A DNA stretch of 64,000 nucleotides from G965205725 sp965205725 (GTDB taxonomy: Bacteria; Pseudomonadota; Gammaproteobacteria; Pseudomonadales; Halieaceae). The notes under the pieces were generated by a model. That model saw only the letters and a program-made list of their open reading frames with translations, did no database searches and was not told the origin of the DNA. The stretch spans positions 310,001 through 374,000 of the forward strand of contig OZ242189.1 in NCBI GenBank assembly GCA_965205725.1, read 5' to 3'. Below, piece by piece: positions 46,925 to 55,184 of the stretch. The first letter of the stretch is position 1. Each line of letters starts with the position of its first letter. A program made the position numbers and the translations under genes.

Positions 46925-47491
46925 CTACTGCCAGTTATGGACGGGCGTTATATGTGCCCTGTAAGGCATATCGATTTTTGCAAAACCCTGCTCAGTGCCG
47001 TAAACCACGTCACAGGCGTCGGTTCTAAAAACAAAAAAGACGAAGGCCGCTGGCGGCCCTGTCCAGGCCTTGGCAGCAACATTATCAGTGGCTACTTTCG
47101 CAACCAGGGCAGCGGACTCAGCCGCATTCAGCTCATGCCAGGGTCTGCTGTATGAGTGCTGCGAAAGACCGCCAAGTGCAGACAACCCGGACTTGTAAAA
47201 TCCGTCGAATGGCGCTGGTACACCCAAATATTTCATCATCAAAAGCGATTGATCTAATTCCAGGCCAAGCTGTTTATCAACAAATTGAGCGATGCCAGCT
47301 TCACGCGCTCCGGGAACCACCGCCTCTGCAAATGTTTCAAGGGTGGTCGCTTCATCCGCAGACAAAACCACCAGGGGCAGCTCTTCAGCCCGAGCTTGCC
47401 GAGCTGTCATTCGCACGGTTTGGCCGGCAACCAGGCAGGACAGCAACATGCCGCCGGAGCGTAAAAATCCCCTTCTTGTCGAGCCAGCCAT
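46925..47491 (-). CDS. Gluconate 2-dehydrogenase subunit 3-like protein with Tat signal
   Basis: A 188-residue protein starting MAGSTRRGFLRSGGMLLSC, a twin-arginine signal (R-R-G-F-L) with a hydrophobic stretch to about residue 35. The remainder, LSADEATTLETFAEAVVPGA and IAQFVDKQLGL, is the signature of the small subunit that accompanies GMC dehydrogenases. It probably escorts the GMC protein through the Tat system and stabilises it in the periplasm. It is 21 bp downstream of the TonB receptor gene and directly upstream of the GMC gene, so the same transcript is expected. Confidence 0.87.
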   Translation of the reverse strand: MAGSTRRGFLRSGGMLLSCLVAGQTVRMTARQARAEELPLVVLSADEATTLETFAEAVVPGAREAGIAQFVDKQLGLELDQSLLMMKYLGVPAPFDGFYKSGLSALGGLSQHSYSRPWHELNAAESAALVAKVATDNVAAKAWTGPPAAFVFFVFRTDACDVVYGTEQGFAKIDMPYRAHITPVHNWQ

Positions 47492-47512
47492 AGCTATTGC
47501 TTCCAGGCCTTT

Positions 47513-49960
47513 TTAAAACTGATGTCGAACACCGACGGCAAAGGTGCGAGGCGCGCGATAAGCCACTTCGTTACAACCACATAGAGTTGCCAAATCAAAG
47601 CCTTGAATACCAGCGCGCTCGTCGGTCAGGTTGCGAATCGAGAAACTGGCTGACCAGCTCTGGTCCGCGTTTTCCCAACTGAGCTGAGTGTTAAAGAGCG
47701 CGTAGCTATCAAATTTGTCGGCATCGAAGTTGCGCAGGTTGTAGAAATACTCATCTGAGTAGTTCAGGTCGCCAACCAACGCCATATTGCCGCCGAACCC
47801 CTGCCATGAGTAGCGGATGATGCCAGTAGCCTGGAACTCCGGTGCATAGGTCGGCTCAACATCGCGTGGTGGCAGTGGAGAACCATTGCGCAGTAATAAG
47901 TTCTCTACGGTTGCATCAAAATAGGATACGCTGAAAATCATATCCAGGTTATCTGTAGGGGCCGTTTGTAATTCAAGCTCAATACCGTAGTTCTCGGCAT
48001 CTTCATTCACTACAACACCACCCACACCGACAAATAAAAAGGCCTGATAGTCCGAATAATCGTAGTAAAAGAGCGAGCCATTTAAACGGGTTGCGTCGCC
48101 AAGAGAGGCTTTAAAACCACCTTCGTAAGAAATGAGAATTTCTTCTTCGTATGGCAAAGATGGAAAACCACCTGCCCCCAGGAACGCGCCTAAAAGTGGT
48201 GCATTAAAACTGCCCGCTTTAACACCGCGGTTAATACCGGCGTAGAGAAGCAGATTGTCATTGGGTGTCCAATCCAACTGTAGTTTGCCCGCCCAGAGGT
48301 TATCAGACGTATTAGCTGTCGTTTCATATGGTGAACCTGCACCAAAGGCATTCGGAATAAAGTTACCCTGGTTAATCGTAAAATTGTCAAAGGATGGGAA
48401 GACCCCAATCCCGATTCGGAAATCTTTTTCTTCTTTGATAAGACGCAGACCCGCTGTCAGTGTCAGATCATCCGCAAGGTTGTAATCAATTTGCCCAAAC
48501 AGACTGTAGGAATCTGTCTGCAAATCGGCTACAACACCAATATCAACAGGTGCGAAGGGAGGGCTACCGGCAATACTGTTTGCTGAAGCCTTAAGGCCAT
48601 TGTCAGAGCGATTATCAATATTCAAATAGAATAAACCCGCGACCCAGCGAGCGTTACCTGTTTCACCGTCTAAACGAAATTCCTGAGTAAAGCTGTCTGC
48701 ATCAACACCTGCATAGTTCGCCAGTTGATTAACCGGTGCCGAATCCACATCAATAAATAAGAGCTTTTCGTAGTTTTTGTAATCGGTGACCGAGGTAAAG
48801 GTCATACCGTTTTCAAGCTCCCAGACCAGGCGCTGATTGATACCCAGAGTATCCGTTGAGCCCTGATCTTCAAATGCAAAATCGCCGGAGAAGGTAAAGT
48901 CATCACCATCGGGATCAAGATAGCCGAAGAAGTCGGCCCCTGGCGCCAGGCGACCGGACAAGCCGATTCCCCCACCGGGGAGAAGCCCGTCACCATCAAT
49001 CGCATCCGCACCCGCATCACCACCAGCCGTGTCAATGGTTAAACGGGTCTCGTTTGCAGGAGTGTCAATCACATTGATCAATTCACCATTTTCGACAATG
49101 CCAATGGTTGATTTAGACTGGTAGGGTCCGGTTGCAACATCGGAGTTTGCATAATTAACGGACCAATCCCAGCGCATACTTGCAGAGGGTTTCCACGCAA
49201 AAGAAAGGCGGGTTGCAAGGGTGTCGTCATCACCTAAATCGGCGCCTGCATCGGCACCTGGAGACGGATTAAAGGAACTGCCGACAACGGGGTTATAGCG
49301 ATTTTTTAGATAGCCGTCCTGCCTGTTAATGCGTATGGCTGCACGGCTTGCAAAGCTGTCGCTAAAAGGTATGCCAACCGCTCCCTCGAAGGTTGAGCGA
49401 TTAGCATCTGCTGGCGTATCAAAACGACCTATTTCGAAATCAGCGTAACCGCTGGCTTCATCAAAGTCTGGCCGGTTCGAAATATAGTGAACCAGGCCAC
49501 CTGTGGCATTGCGGCCAAATAGTGTTCCCTGGGGGCCCTTGAGTATTTCGACTCGCTCAATATCAAAAACGGCAAAGGTTTGCGCCTGGGCAATGGCCAG
49601 ATAACCCTCGTCGAGATAAACCGCGTTTGGCGCCTCAATGATGTCATTAAAATCATTTTGAGTCACGCCGCGGATGGAGAACTGGGTGTTCTGCCCGGCC
49701 AAATTGCCGCTGATATGAACACCCGGGCTAAAGGTGGCAATATCAATACTTGATTCGACCCCCATTGCATCCATCTGTTGACCCGTAAATGCAGTGATGG
49801 CAATAGGCACATCCTGTAAGTTCTGATCACGTTTTTGAGCAGTGACAACCACCTCTTCCAGTATACTGTCTTGTGCAATAGATAGATTTGGCGCCATAGA
49901 TAAATAGGTTGCCGCTATTGTCAGCAGGGCTAATAGTTTTTGTGACTGTTTAATTCGCAT
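47513..49960 (-). CDS. TonB-dependent outer-membrane receptor
   Basis: An 815-residue receptor with signal peptide (LLALLTIAATYLSMAPNLSIAQ), a TonB box region (ILEEVVVTAQKRDQNLQDVP), the plug domain with ITAFTGQQMDAMGV, SIRGVTQNDFND and ERVEILKGPQGTLFGRNATG, and a beta-barrel ending in the aromatic VGVRHQF needed for assembly. The plug resembles receptors of the FecA/Fiu-like or lipid/steroid-uptake group of marine Cellvibrionales and sphingomonads (inference). It most likely imports the substrate of the linked oxidoreductases. Good ribosome site AAGGAGAG before ATG. 24 bp separates it from the LLM gene upstream. Confidence 0.92.
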   Translation of the reverse strand: MRIKQSQKLLALLTIAATYLSMAPNLSIAQDSILEEVVVTAQKRDQNLQDVPIAITAFTGQQMDAMGVESSIDIATFSPGVHISGNLAGQNTQFSIRGVTQNDFNDIIEAPNAVYLDEGYLAIAQAQTFAVFDIERVEILKGPQGTLFGRNATGGLVHYISNRPDFDEASGYADFEIGRFDTPADANRSTFEGAVGIPFSDSFASRAAIRINRQDGYLKNRYNPVVGSSFNPSPGADAGADLGDDDTLATRLSFAWKPSASMRWDWSVNYANSDVATGPYQSKSTIGIVENGELINVIDTPANETRLTIDTAGGDAGADAIDGDGLLPGGGIGLSGRLAPGADFFGYLDPDGDDFTFSGDFAFEDQGSTDTLGINQRLVWELENGMTFTSVTDYKNYEKLLFIDVDSAPVNQLANYAGVDADSFTQEFRLDGETGNARWVAGLFYLNIDNRSDNGLKASANSIAGSPPFAPVDIGVVADLQTDSYSLFGQIDYNLADDLTLTAGLRLIKEEKDFRIGIGVFPSFDNFTINQGNFIPNAFGAGSPYETTANTSDNLWAGKLQLDWTPNDNLLLYAGINRGVKAGSFNAPLLGAFLGAGGFPSLPYEEEILISYEGGFKASLGDATRLNGSLFYYDYSDYQAFLFVGVGGVVVNEDAENYGIELELQTAPTDNLDMIFSVSYFDATVENLLLRNGSPLPPRDVEPTYAPEFQATGIIRYSWQGFGGNMALVGDLNYSDEYFYNLRNFDADKFDSYALFNTQLSWENADQSWSASFSIRNLTDERAGIQGFDLATLCGCNEVAYRAPRTFAVGVRHQF

Positions 49961-49984
49961 TATCTCACTCTCCTTAATAGGCCA

Positions 49985-51094
49985 TTATTCTGACAGGGGT
50001 TTTCTCAAACCTTTCTGCTCCAATCTTGGCATAACCTCATCCCTAAAGTAGGGAAACTCTTTTGCATAATCGACGAATGAAAGCGTTGTACCGGCCAATC
50101 CGGTTGCACTGAGCCTTTCAAGCTCATCGGCAATGTGATCGGGCGTGCCTACCAGCGGGTAACCACCATGACCTGCCGCAAACCGATCCCTGAAATTCGC
50201 CAATGCTTCAGGCGTGAAAGATTGCGCGTGCATGCCTTGCAGTTTCATCAAGTAGTCAACGGCATCCCAGTCTGCATTTTGGTTCGCGTAGTAATCGAGA
50301 TAGTCTTCGGCTTCTTTTTGAGTTGATCGACAAACCAGCATACAGAAGGTAAACACACCGACACCCCGACCGACAGCGGCTGATTTTTGCTTGATGTCAT
50401 CGACTGTTTCAGTCGCGTGCTCCAGGCTAAAAACAGGCGTGAATAAAAAGTCGGCATTGCGCATGGCAAACTCGCGGCCTTCTTTTGAGGCAGCAGCATT
50501 AAGTATGGGGATGCGGTCTTGCACAGGCCCTGGATTACTGTACACGCCCGCTCCCTGAAAGTACTTGCCCTGCCAATCAAAAGCGCGCTCTTCCCGCCAG
50601 AGTTTTTGCACATAATCAAGCCATTCCTGAGCAAATTCGTAACGGGCAGAATGCTCTGATGGAAGATCGACGCCAAAGGCATCATATTCTGGTTTGTTCC
50701 AGCCAGCCACAACATTCAAGCCAACTCGACCACCACCAAACCGATCAATGGTCGCAAGCTGCTTGGCTGCGACTATTGGATGATTAAATGCCGTATGAAC
50801 GGTTGCAAATACCTGTATTTGCCTTGAATGAGCCATGAGTCCTGCGGCCCAGGTTATTGTTTCAAGCACGCCACCATGAAAATCTGTATCCCCGCCATAG
50901 CCAATCCAGCGGGCAATGGGCAACATAAATTCAAGACCCGCTTTATCGCACTGCTGCACAAGCGCTATGTTATTTTCCCAACTATTGAGCCAGCGTTCTT
51001 CAATCTTTGTCACGGCCATGCCGCTGGAGCAGTTAGGTGAAAAAATCCCCAGCTTCAATTTGTTTTCATTGAACAATGGATTGCTGTGCTGCAT
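49985..51094 (-). CDS. LLM-class flavin-dependent monooxygenase (SsuD/RutA/SfnG-like)
   Basis: A 369-residue bacterial luciferase-type enzyme. Signatures are KLGIFSPNCSSGMAVT, FMLPIARWIGYGGDTDFHGG, ATVHTAFNHPIVAAKQLATI, RVGLNVVAGWNKPEYDAFG and the insertion SNPGPVQDRIPILNAAASKEG. This pattern is that of FMNH2-dependent monooxygenases acting on alkanesulfonates, sulfones, pyrimidines or cyclic ketones. It needs a flavin reductase partner, which is not encoded here. First gene of the operon LLM - TonB receptor - small subunit - GMC; AAAGGAT precedes its ATG. The promoter must lie in 51095-51177, before MITE copy 4. Confidence 0.88.
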   Translation of the reverse strand: MQHSNPLFNENKLKLGIFSPNCSSGMAVTKIEERWLNSWENNIALVQQCDKAGLEFMLPIARWIGYGGDTDFHGGVLETITWAAGLMAHSRQIQVFATVHTAFNHPIVAAKQLATIDRFGGGRVGLNVVAGWNKPEYDAFGVDLPSEHSARYEFAQEWLDYVQKLWREERAFDWQGKYFQGAGVYSNPGPVQDRIPILNAAASKEGREFAMRNADFLFTPVFSLEHATETVDDIKQKSAAVGRGVGVFTFCMLVCRSTQKEAEDYLDYYANQNADWDAVDYLMKLQGMHAQSFTPEALANFRDRFAAGHGGYPLVGTPDHIADELERLSATGLAGTTLSFVDYAKEFPYFRDEVMPRLEQKGLRKPLSE

Positions 51095-51177
51095 GGTAAT
51101 CCTTTTGTTTTGCCAACAGACCGCGTTCTCGATTGGCGCCTTAACCTATTGTGTCATTACTGTCATGTTAGTGTATT

Positions 51178-51363
51178 GAGACCTTTGCATGAAAGCCATG
51201 TCACCTGCATGCTGCGTCGCCTAAAAGCGCCTACGGTTGGTAAAATCGTACTCAATCGGTCATTTAATCGGTCATTTAATCGGTCATTTATACCCATAAA
51301 CTCCCTCATTCCGTGCGTTTTTGCCTTGCCTGAAAGTGAAATCATCTTCCGCGCAAAGGTCTC
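51178..51363 (-). mobile_element. MITE-like inverted-repeat element, copy 4 (186 bp)
   Basis: Bounded by GAGACCTTTGCATGAAAG and CGCGCAAAGGTCTC. It carries the internal segment absent from copies 2 and 3 and a 12-bp unit AATCGGTCATTT repeated three times (about 51252-51289) where other copies have one. Flanks are GTATT and AATGT, so no target duplication is visible. The rest of the 435-bp gap 51095-51529 shows only a small direct repeat CGTCACTGCG near 51438-51461. Confidence 0.82.
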
Positions 51364-51529
51364 AATGTGTCAAGAGAAGTGGATTTTCTATACACATTCG
51401 GCTTTTTATGTATAACTGAAAGCATGACTACCGGGCAACGTCACTGCGAACGTCACTGCGGAGTCGATCAAGAGCTAATGCGCCACCCCGCAGTTTATTG
51501 ATCGCTTATAGTGTTGTGCGTCGTACACG

Positions 51530-52633
51530 CTAGATTGCCAGGACAGTCCGAATGCCGCGTCCGTTAGCCAGATCATCAAGGCCTTCATTGACCTCCGCCA
51601 GCGGGCGACGACAGGTGATCATATCTTCCAGATTGAGCCTGCCTGCTTTCCAGAGGCGAATCAGGCGGGGAATTTCATACAAGCTATTGCTGCTACCCAG
51701 CAGGCAGCCGCAGAGTTTTTTCTCGGAAATGGCAAATGTCACTGCACTGGGGATATTGATCGCATCTTCTATAGGCGGCACGCCAACGCAGACTATTTTT
51801 CCGCCCATGCGAATAGCATTGAGCCCGGTATCAACCAAGGGGCCAACACCGGCCGTTTCAAAAGCGTAGTCCATGCCGATACCGCCACTGATTTCAAACG
51901 CCCTGGCAACAACGTCTTCGCTCACAGGGTCGATAGTATGAGTGGCGCCAAACTCCAGCGCGGCCTCACGCCGAGCGGCGATGGGGTCGGATACCACGAT
52001 GGTGGCGGCACCAGCCAGGCGAGCTCCCTGGATGGCAGCGATGCCGATGCCGCCGGCACCCATAACCAGTACGGTGGCACCTGCTTCCACCTGGGCTGTG
52101 TTGAGCACGGCGCCGACGCCGGTTTGCAGAGCGCAGCCAATAATGCATACGGTATCGAGCGGCACGTCCGCATCTATCTTGATGGCGCCGGTCGCGGGCG
52201 TGATGACCATCTCGGCAAGAGCGCCCACGCCCACGCCGCGCATAACCTGTTGACCCTTGCGGGACAGGCCGGTTTCACCATCCGACAGGGTGCTGGTCAT
52301 CATATTCATGGTATTCACGCACAGGCTGTGTTGGTTGCGCTGACAGTAGTAACACTGGCCACAGGGTGGTGCCGGTGTCAGCACCACGTGGTCGCCGGGG
52401 GCAAGATGAGTGACCCCCAAACCGACGCTCTCCACAACACCTGCGGCTTCGTGGCCCAGGATTATGGGGCTCTCACCGAAGGGCAGGGTGCCATTCGCGA
52501 TACTCAGGTCTGAATGGCACAGACCGCAGAACTTAACCGCCACTCTTACTTCGCCGACACGGGGTTCCATGATTTTGATATCGTCGACGATTGTTAGTGG
52601 CTGGCCCGCAGTTTCCATAATTGCAGCGCGCAT
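51530..52633 (-). CDS. Zinc-dependent alcohol dehydrogenase (MDR family)
   Basis: A 367-residue medium-chain dehydrogenase. Catalytic zinc ligands are C36 (in KFCGLCHSDL), H61 and E62 (in LGHEAAGVV). The structural zinc site is complete: C91, C94, C97 and C105 in PCGQCYYCQRNQHSLC. The nucleotide-binding fold is marked by VMGAGGIGIAAIQ and IVVSDPIAARREAALEFGA. It oxidises a primary or secondary alcohol with NAD; the pattern is closest to class III-like/aryl or mycothiol/NDMA-dependent type alcohol dehydrogenases. Monocistronic, minus strand. The stretch 52634-52714 upstream is a short leader. Confidence 0.9.
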   Translation of the reverse strand: MRAAIMETAGQPLTIVDDIKIMEPRVGEVRVAVKFCGLCHSDLSIANGTLPFGESPIILGHEAAGVVESVGLGVTHLAPGDHVVLTPAPPCGQCYYCQRNQHSLCVNTMNMMTSTLSDGETGLSRKGQQVMRGVGVGALAEMVITPATGAIKIDADVPLDTVCIIGCALQTGVGAVLNTAQVEAGATVLVMGAGGIGIAAIQGARLAGAATIVVSDPIAARREAALEFGATHTIDPVSEDVVARAFEISGGIGMDYAFETAGVGPLVDTGLNAIRMGGKIVCVGVPPIEDAINIPSAVTFAISEKKLCGCLLGSSNSLYEIPRLIRLWKAGRLNLEDMITCRRPLAEVNEGLDDLANGRGIRTVLAI

Positions 52634-52714
52634 GTTTTTTCCTCAGAGCATAAAAGTTTGGGAGTATAAACGGGAATTTGGCATTCTGGACATTATATAG
52701 TGACCTGCCCGTCC

Positions 52715-53002
52715 TCAACGCCGTGGATTAAGCTGAGGATGGAACACCTCGGCTTCCCTGCGGTCGGCTGTTTGCCTTGTGGTGGTAAAGATACCCATGG
52801 CTTCAACAGTGCCGCTGGTGCCGGCAACCTCTACAAAGTCACCGTTCTTGAAGGGGCGAAATGCGATTAACATCACACCGACTGCAAAATTTTGCAGGGA
52901 GCTTTTTTGCAGGGAGCTATGCAGCGACAGGCCTATGGTCAGGCCGGCGGCACCGAGCAGGGCGACCAGTGAAGTCGTATCTACGAGCGGGTTATTGGCC
53001 CA
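52715..53002 (-). pseudogene. Fragment of an MscS-type mechanosensitive channel
   Basis: Read on the minus strand, the frame gives TTSLVALLGAAGLTIGLSLH, then NFAVGVMLIAFRPFKNGDFV and EVAGTSGTVEAMGIFTTT, the pore helix and start of the beta domain of MscS. It is closed by a stop codon upstream (53003-53005) and by a stop at 52715 after unrelated residues, leaving about 95 of some 280 residues. Inside it a 15-bp direct duplication (CAGGGAGCTTTTTTG) repeats S-S-L-Q, an insertion in the middle of the pore helix. The fragment is certainly non-functional. Confidence 0.78.
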
Positions 53003-53069
53003 CTAACACAATTGGACGGGCTTCAATATCTGCGGTATAACCGTGCGTTTTAGAATTGAGGAGCTATTT

Positions 53070-53531
53070 GTGGCCACCACCGTATTTTCAGAACCTGCTT
53101 TGTTGCTCAAGGCTGTTGGGCAGCATCTGGGCTATACCGATTGGTTTGAAATTGATCAGGAGCGGATCAACCTGTTTGCTGAAGCCACCTGCGATCATCA
53201 ATGGATTCATGTGGATCCGGAAAAAGCAAAAGACGGCCCCTTTGGCGCGACCATTGCACACGGCTACCTGACTTTGTCACTGGCGAATCTTTTTTTGCCC
53301 CAAATGATGGAAGTACAAAACGTCTCCATGGGGGTGAATTATGGCTGTGAAAAAGTACGTTTTCCGGCTGCGGTGCCAGTGGGCAGCAGCATCCGCGGTA
53401 GCGGCGAGGTGATATCTGCCGAAGAGGTAAAAGACGGTGTCCAGGTGGTGGTGCGGATGATCATAGAAATAGAAGGCAGTGACCGTCCCGCCTGCGTCAT
53501 CGATACCATCAGCCGATTTTTCCCTGCATAG
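53070..53531 (+). CDS. MaoC-like (hot-dog) acyl-CoA dehydratase
   Basis: A 153-residue protein. I chose GTG 53070 because GAGGAG stands 6 bp before it and it gives the family's usual N-terminus; an earlier in-frame GTG at 53043 adds 9 residues. The core is VGQHLGYTDWFEIDQERINL, FAEATCDHQWIHVDPEKAKD with the catalytic Asp and His, and GPFGATIAHGYLTLSL. This is the NodN/MaoC single-domain (R)-hydratase pattern found beside many lipid genes. It is the last gene before rnpB and is transcribed in the same direction. Confidence 0.88.
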   Translation: MATTVFSEPALLLKAVGQHLGYTDWFEIDQERINLFAEATCDHQWIHVDPEKAKDGPFGATIAHGYLTLSLANLFLPQMMEVQNVSMGVNYGCEKVRFPAAVPVGSSIRGSGEVISAEEVKDGVQVVVRMIIEIEGSDRPACVIDTISRFFPA

Positions 53532-53594
53532 GTCGGCTCTGTTTCAAGCCGAAATTGCCGGGCAAATGCACAGAGGCAGCGCTGAAACCTAATC

Positions 53595-53600
53595 TACAAT
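53595..53600 (+). promoter_or_regulatory. Candidate -10 box of the rnpB promoter
   Basis: TACAAT lies 17 bp before the start of the P1 helix. The matching -35 region is poor, so the promoter is only a candidate. A transcript would start around 53607-53612 in CTCGCTCGCG. Confidence 0.3.
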
Positions 53601-53617
53601 CTGTTAAGCTCGCTCGC

Positions 53618-53969
53618 GGAGTTGGCCAGGCGATCGCCTGCGGGTTTACCCGCAGGAGGAAAGTCCGGGCTCCAGAGGGTAGAACGCCAGGTAACGCCTG
53701 GGGGGCGCGAGCCTACGGAAAGTGCAGCAGAGAGCAGACCGCCGATGGTTTCCTGCGGGATTCACAGGTAAGGGTGAAAGGGTGGGGTAAGAGCCCACCG
53801 CGTGACTGGTAACGGTTCACGGCACGGCAAACCCCGTTCGGAGCAAGACCAAATAGGAATCCTGAGCTGCGGCCCGCAGCGGATTCGGGTAGGTTGCTAC
53901 AGGCTGACGGCGACGTTAGTCGCAGATGAATGATCGTCCATGACAGAACCCGGCTTACCGGCCAACTCC
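53618..53969 (+). ncRNA. rnpB: RNase P RNA (bacterial type A)
   Basis: The catalytic RNA that removes 5' leaders from pre-tRNAs. Conserved blocks are plain: GAGGAAAGTCCGGGCTCC near 53656, GGTAACGCCTGGGGGG, AGAGAGCAGACCGCCGATGG, GGTAAGGGTGAAAGGGTG, CAAATAGGAATCC, and near the 3' end GATGAATGATCGTCC then GACAGAACCCGGCTTACCGG. Helix P1 closes perfectly: GGAGTTGGCC (53618-53627) with GGCCAACTCC (53960-53969). The position just before mraZ is also found in Pseudomonas. The 3' end runs directly into a tandem array of its own last 41 bp, described separately. No clear intrinsic terminator is seen. Confidence 0.95.
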
Positions 53970-54366
53970 CCATTATTTGATCTACAGAACCCGGCTTACC
54001 GGCCAACGCCTCATTATTCGGTCTACAGAACCCGGCTTACCGGCCAACTCCTCATTATTCGGTCTACAGAACCCGACTTACCGGCCAACGCCTCATTATT
54101 CGGTCTACAGAACCCGGCTTACCGGCCAACGCCTCATTATTCGGTCTACAGAACCCGACTTACCGGCCAACGCCTCATTATTCGGTCTACAGAACCCGGC
54201 TTACCGGCCAACGCCTCATTATTCGGTCTATAGAACCCGGCTTACCAGCCAACGCCTCATTATTCGGTCTACAGAACCCGACTTACCGGCCAACGCCTCA
54301 TTATTCGGTCTACAGAACCCGGCTTACCGGCCAACGCCTCATTATTCGGTCTATAGAACCCGGCCA
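53943..54366 (+). repeat. Tandem array of the rnpB 3' end: ten 41-bp copies plus a partial
   Basis: ACAGAACCCGG or ATAGAACCCGG starts at 53943, 53984, 54025 and then every 41 bp to 54312, with a partial copy at 54353. The first copy is the genuine rnpB 3' end. Each copy contains the universally conserved ACAGAACCCGGCTTACCGGC followed by CAACGCCTCATTATTCGGTC. Copies 1 and 3 have GGCCAACTCC, fully complementary to the P1 5' strand; the others have GGCCAACGCC (one GGCCAGCC-like variant, ACCAGCC, at 54230), with one mismatch. There are no variable spacers, so it is not a CRISPR array. Confidence 0.95.
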
Positions 54367-54624
54367 GGGAATGAATTCCGCCCTGTGGCGCTCGCGGTAG
54401 TTCTGGCAGTGTTTGTCTGGTCGGTATGATTCATTTTTTAATCTCTTTTTAGAATGACATATTATTTTTTAAGTCTAAAATAATTTTTAACTTAATGTAA
54501 CTTCTCAGCAGTTGTTCTTATGGGCATGTTTTCGTGCTACTTTAATTTTGAGTGACCCTTGATTTCTTATCAAAATTGGCCCTAATTTCCTGATATTGCA
54601 GCGTTTTTTTTGCTAGCCGACCGC

Positions 54625-54653
54625 TTGACAGTTCCCGTTTTGCGTCTCATAGT
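54625..54653 (+). promoter_or_regulatory. Candidate promoter of the dcw cluster
   Basis: TTGACA (54625-54630), 17 bp, CATAGT (54648-54653), about 75 bp upstream of mraZ. Downstream lie GTGG-rich direct repeats (TGTGGGG at 54671, TGTGG at 54691, GTGGGGG at 54713) that could be MraZ boxes; spacing is irregular, so that is tentative. The remaining gap from 54367 is AT-rich and shows no gene. Confidence 0.45.
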
Positions 54654-54728
54654 GTTGAAAAGTGAAAATATGTGGGGAATTTTGGCTTTTTGTGGTAAAT
54701 AACAGTTAGCGAGTGGGGGCTACTAACC

Positions 54729-55184
54729 GTGTTTCGTGGGGTACAGCATATCAATATGGATGCCAAAGGGCGGCTGGCGATGCCAGCACGCCAGCGCGAG
54801 CCATTATTGAACGAGTGCAATGGCCAATTGGTGGCCACCATCGACACGCAATCGCGCTGTCTTTTTATCTACCCACTGTACGAGTGGGAAACAATCGAGA
54901 AAGAAATTCAGGAACTGCCTGCCCTCAAGCCAGCAGTCAAGCGTTTTCAGCGGCTGGTGCTTGGCTACGCCAGCGACCTGGAGCTGGATGGCAGCGGCCG
55001 TGTGCTGCTGCCTGTTTCCCTGCGCGAATATGCGGGGCTGGAAAAGAAGGTTGTGCTGGTTGGGCAGGGCAAGAAGCTGGAGTTGTGGGCGGAAGAGAGA
55101 TGGCTGGCTGAGCGCGACCGAGCGCTGGAAGAGTCCAGTTTTGAAACTGACCCTCCCGAAGAATTGCTGACCCTGACATTTTAA
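54729..55184 (+). CDS. mraZ: Transcriptional regulator MraZ
   Basis: A 151-residue AbrB-like double-fold protein that binds the promoter of its own cluster and is commonly the first dcw gene. The two family repeats are visible: FRGVQHINMDAKGRLAMPAR and DLELDGSGRVLLPVSLREYA. Start GTG 54729 follows GTGGGGGCTACTAACC. It is immediately followed by rsmH without a gap. Confidence 0.95.
   Translation: MFRGVQHINMDAKGRLAMPARQREPLLNECNGQLVATIDTQSRCLFIYPLYEWETIEKEIQELPALKPAVKRFQRLVLGYASDLELDGSGRVLLPVSLREYAGLEKKVVLVGQGKKLELWAEERWLAERDRALEESSFETDPPEELLTLTF

Noticed and set aside
52985..53042. A full second attC beside the MscS remnant (bases like TAACACAATTGGACGGGC)
   Set aside because: No pairing partner, no inner stem and no R' core could be found, so only the boundary-like 13-mer is reported.
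53943..54366. CRISPR array
   Set aside because: Units are head to tail without variable spacers and are copies of the rnpB 3' end.
53940..54429. Open frames across the rnpB repeat array that give peptides such as YRTRLTGQRLIIRST
   Set aside because: The 41-bp unit is not a multiple of three and has no stop codons, so long frames arise in several registers; the sequence is a copied RNA end.
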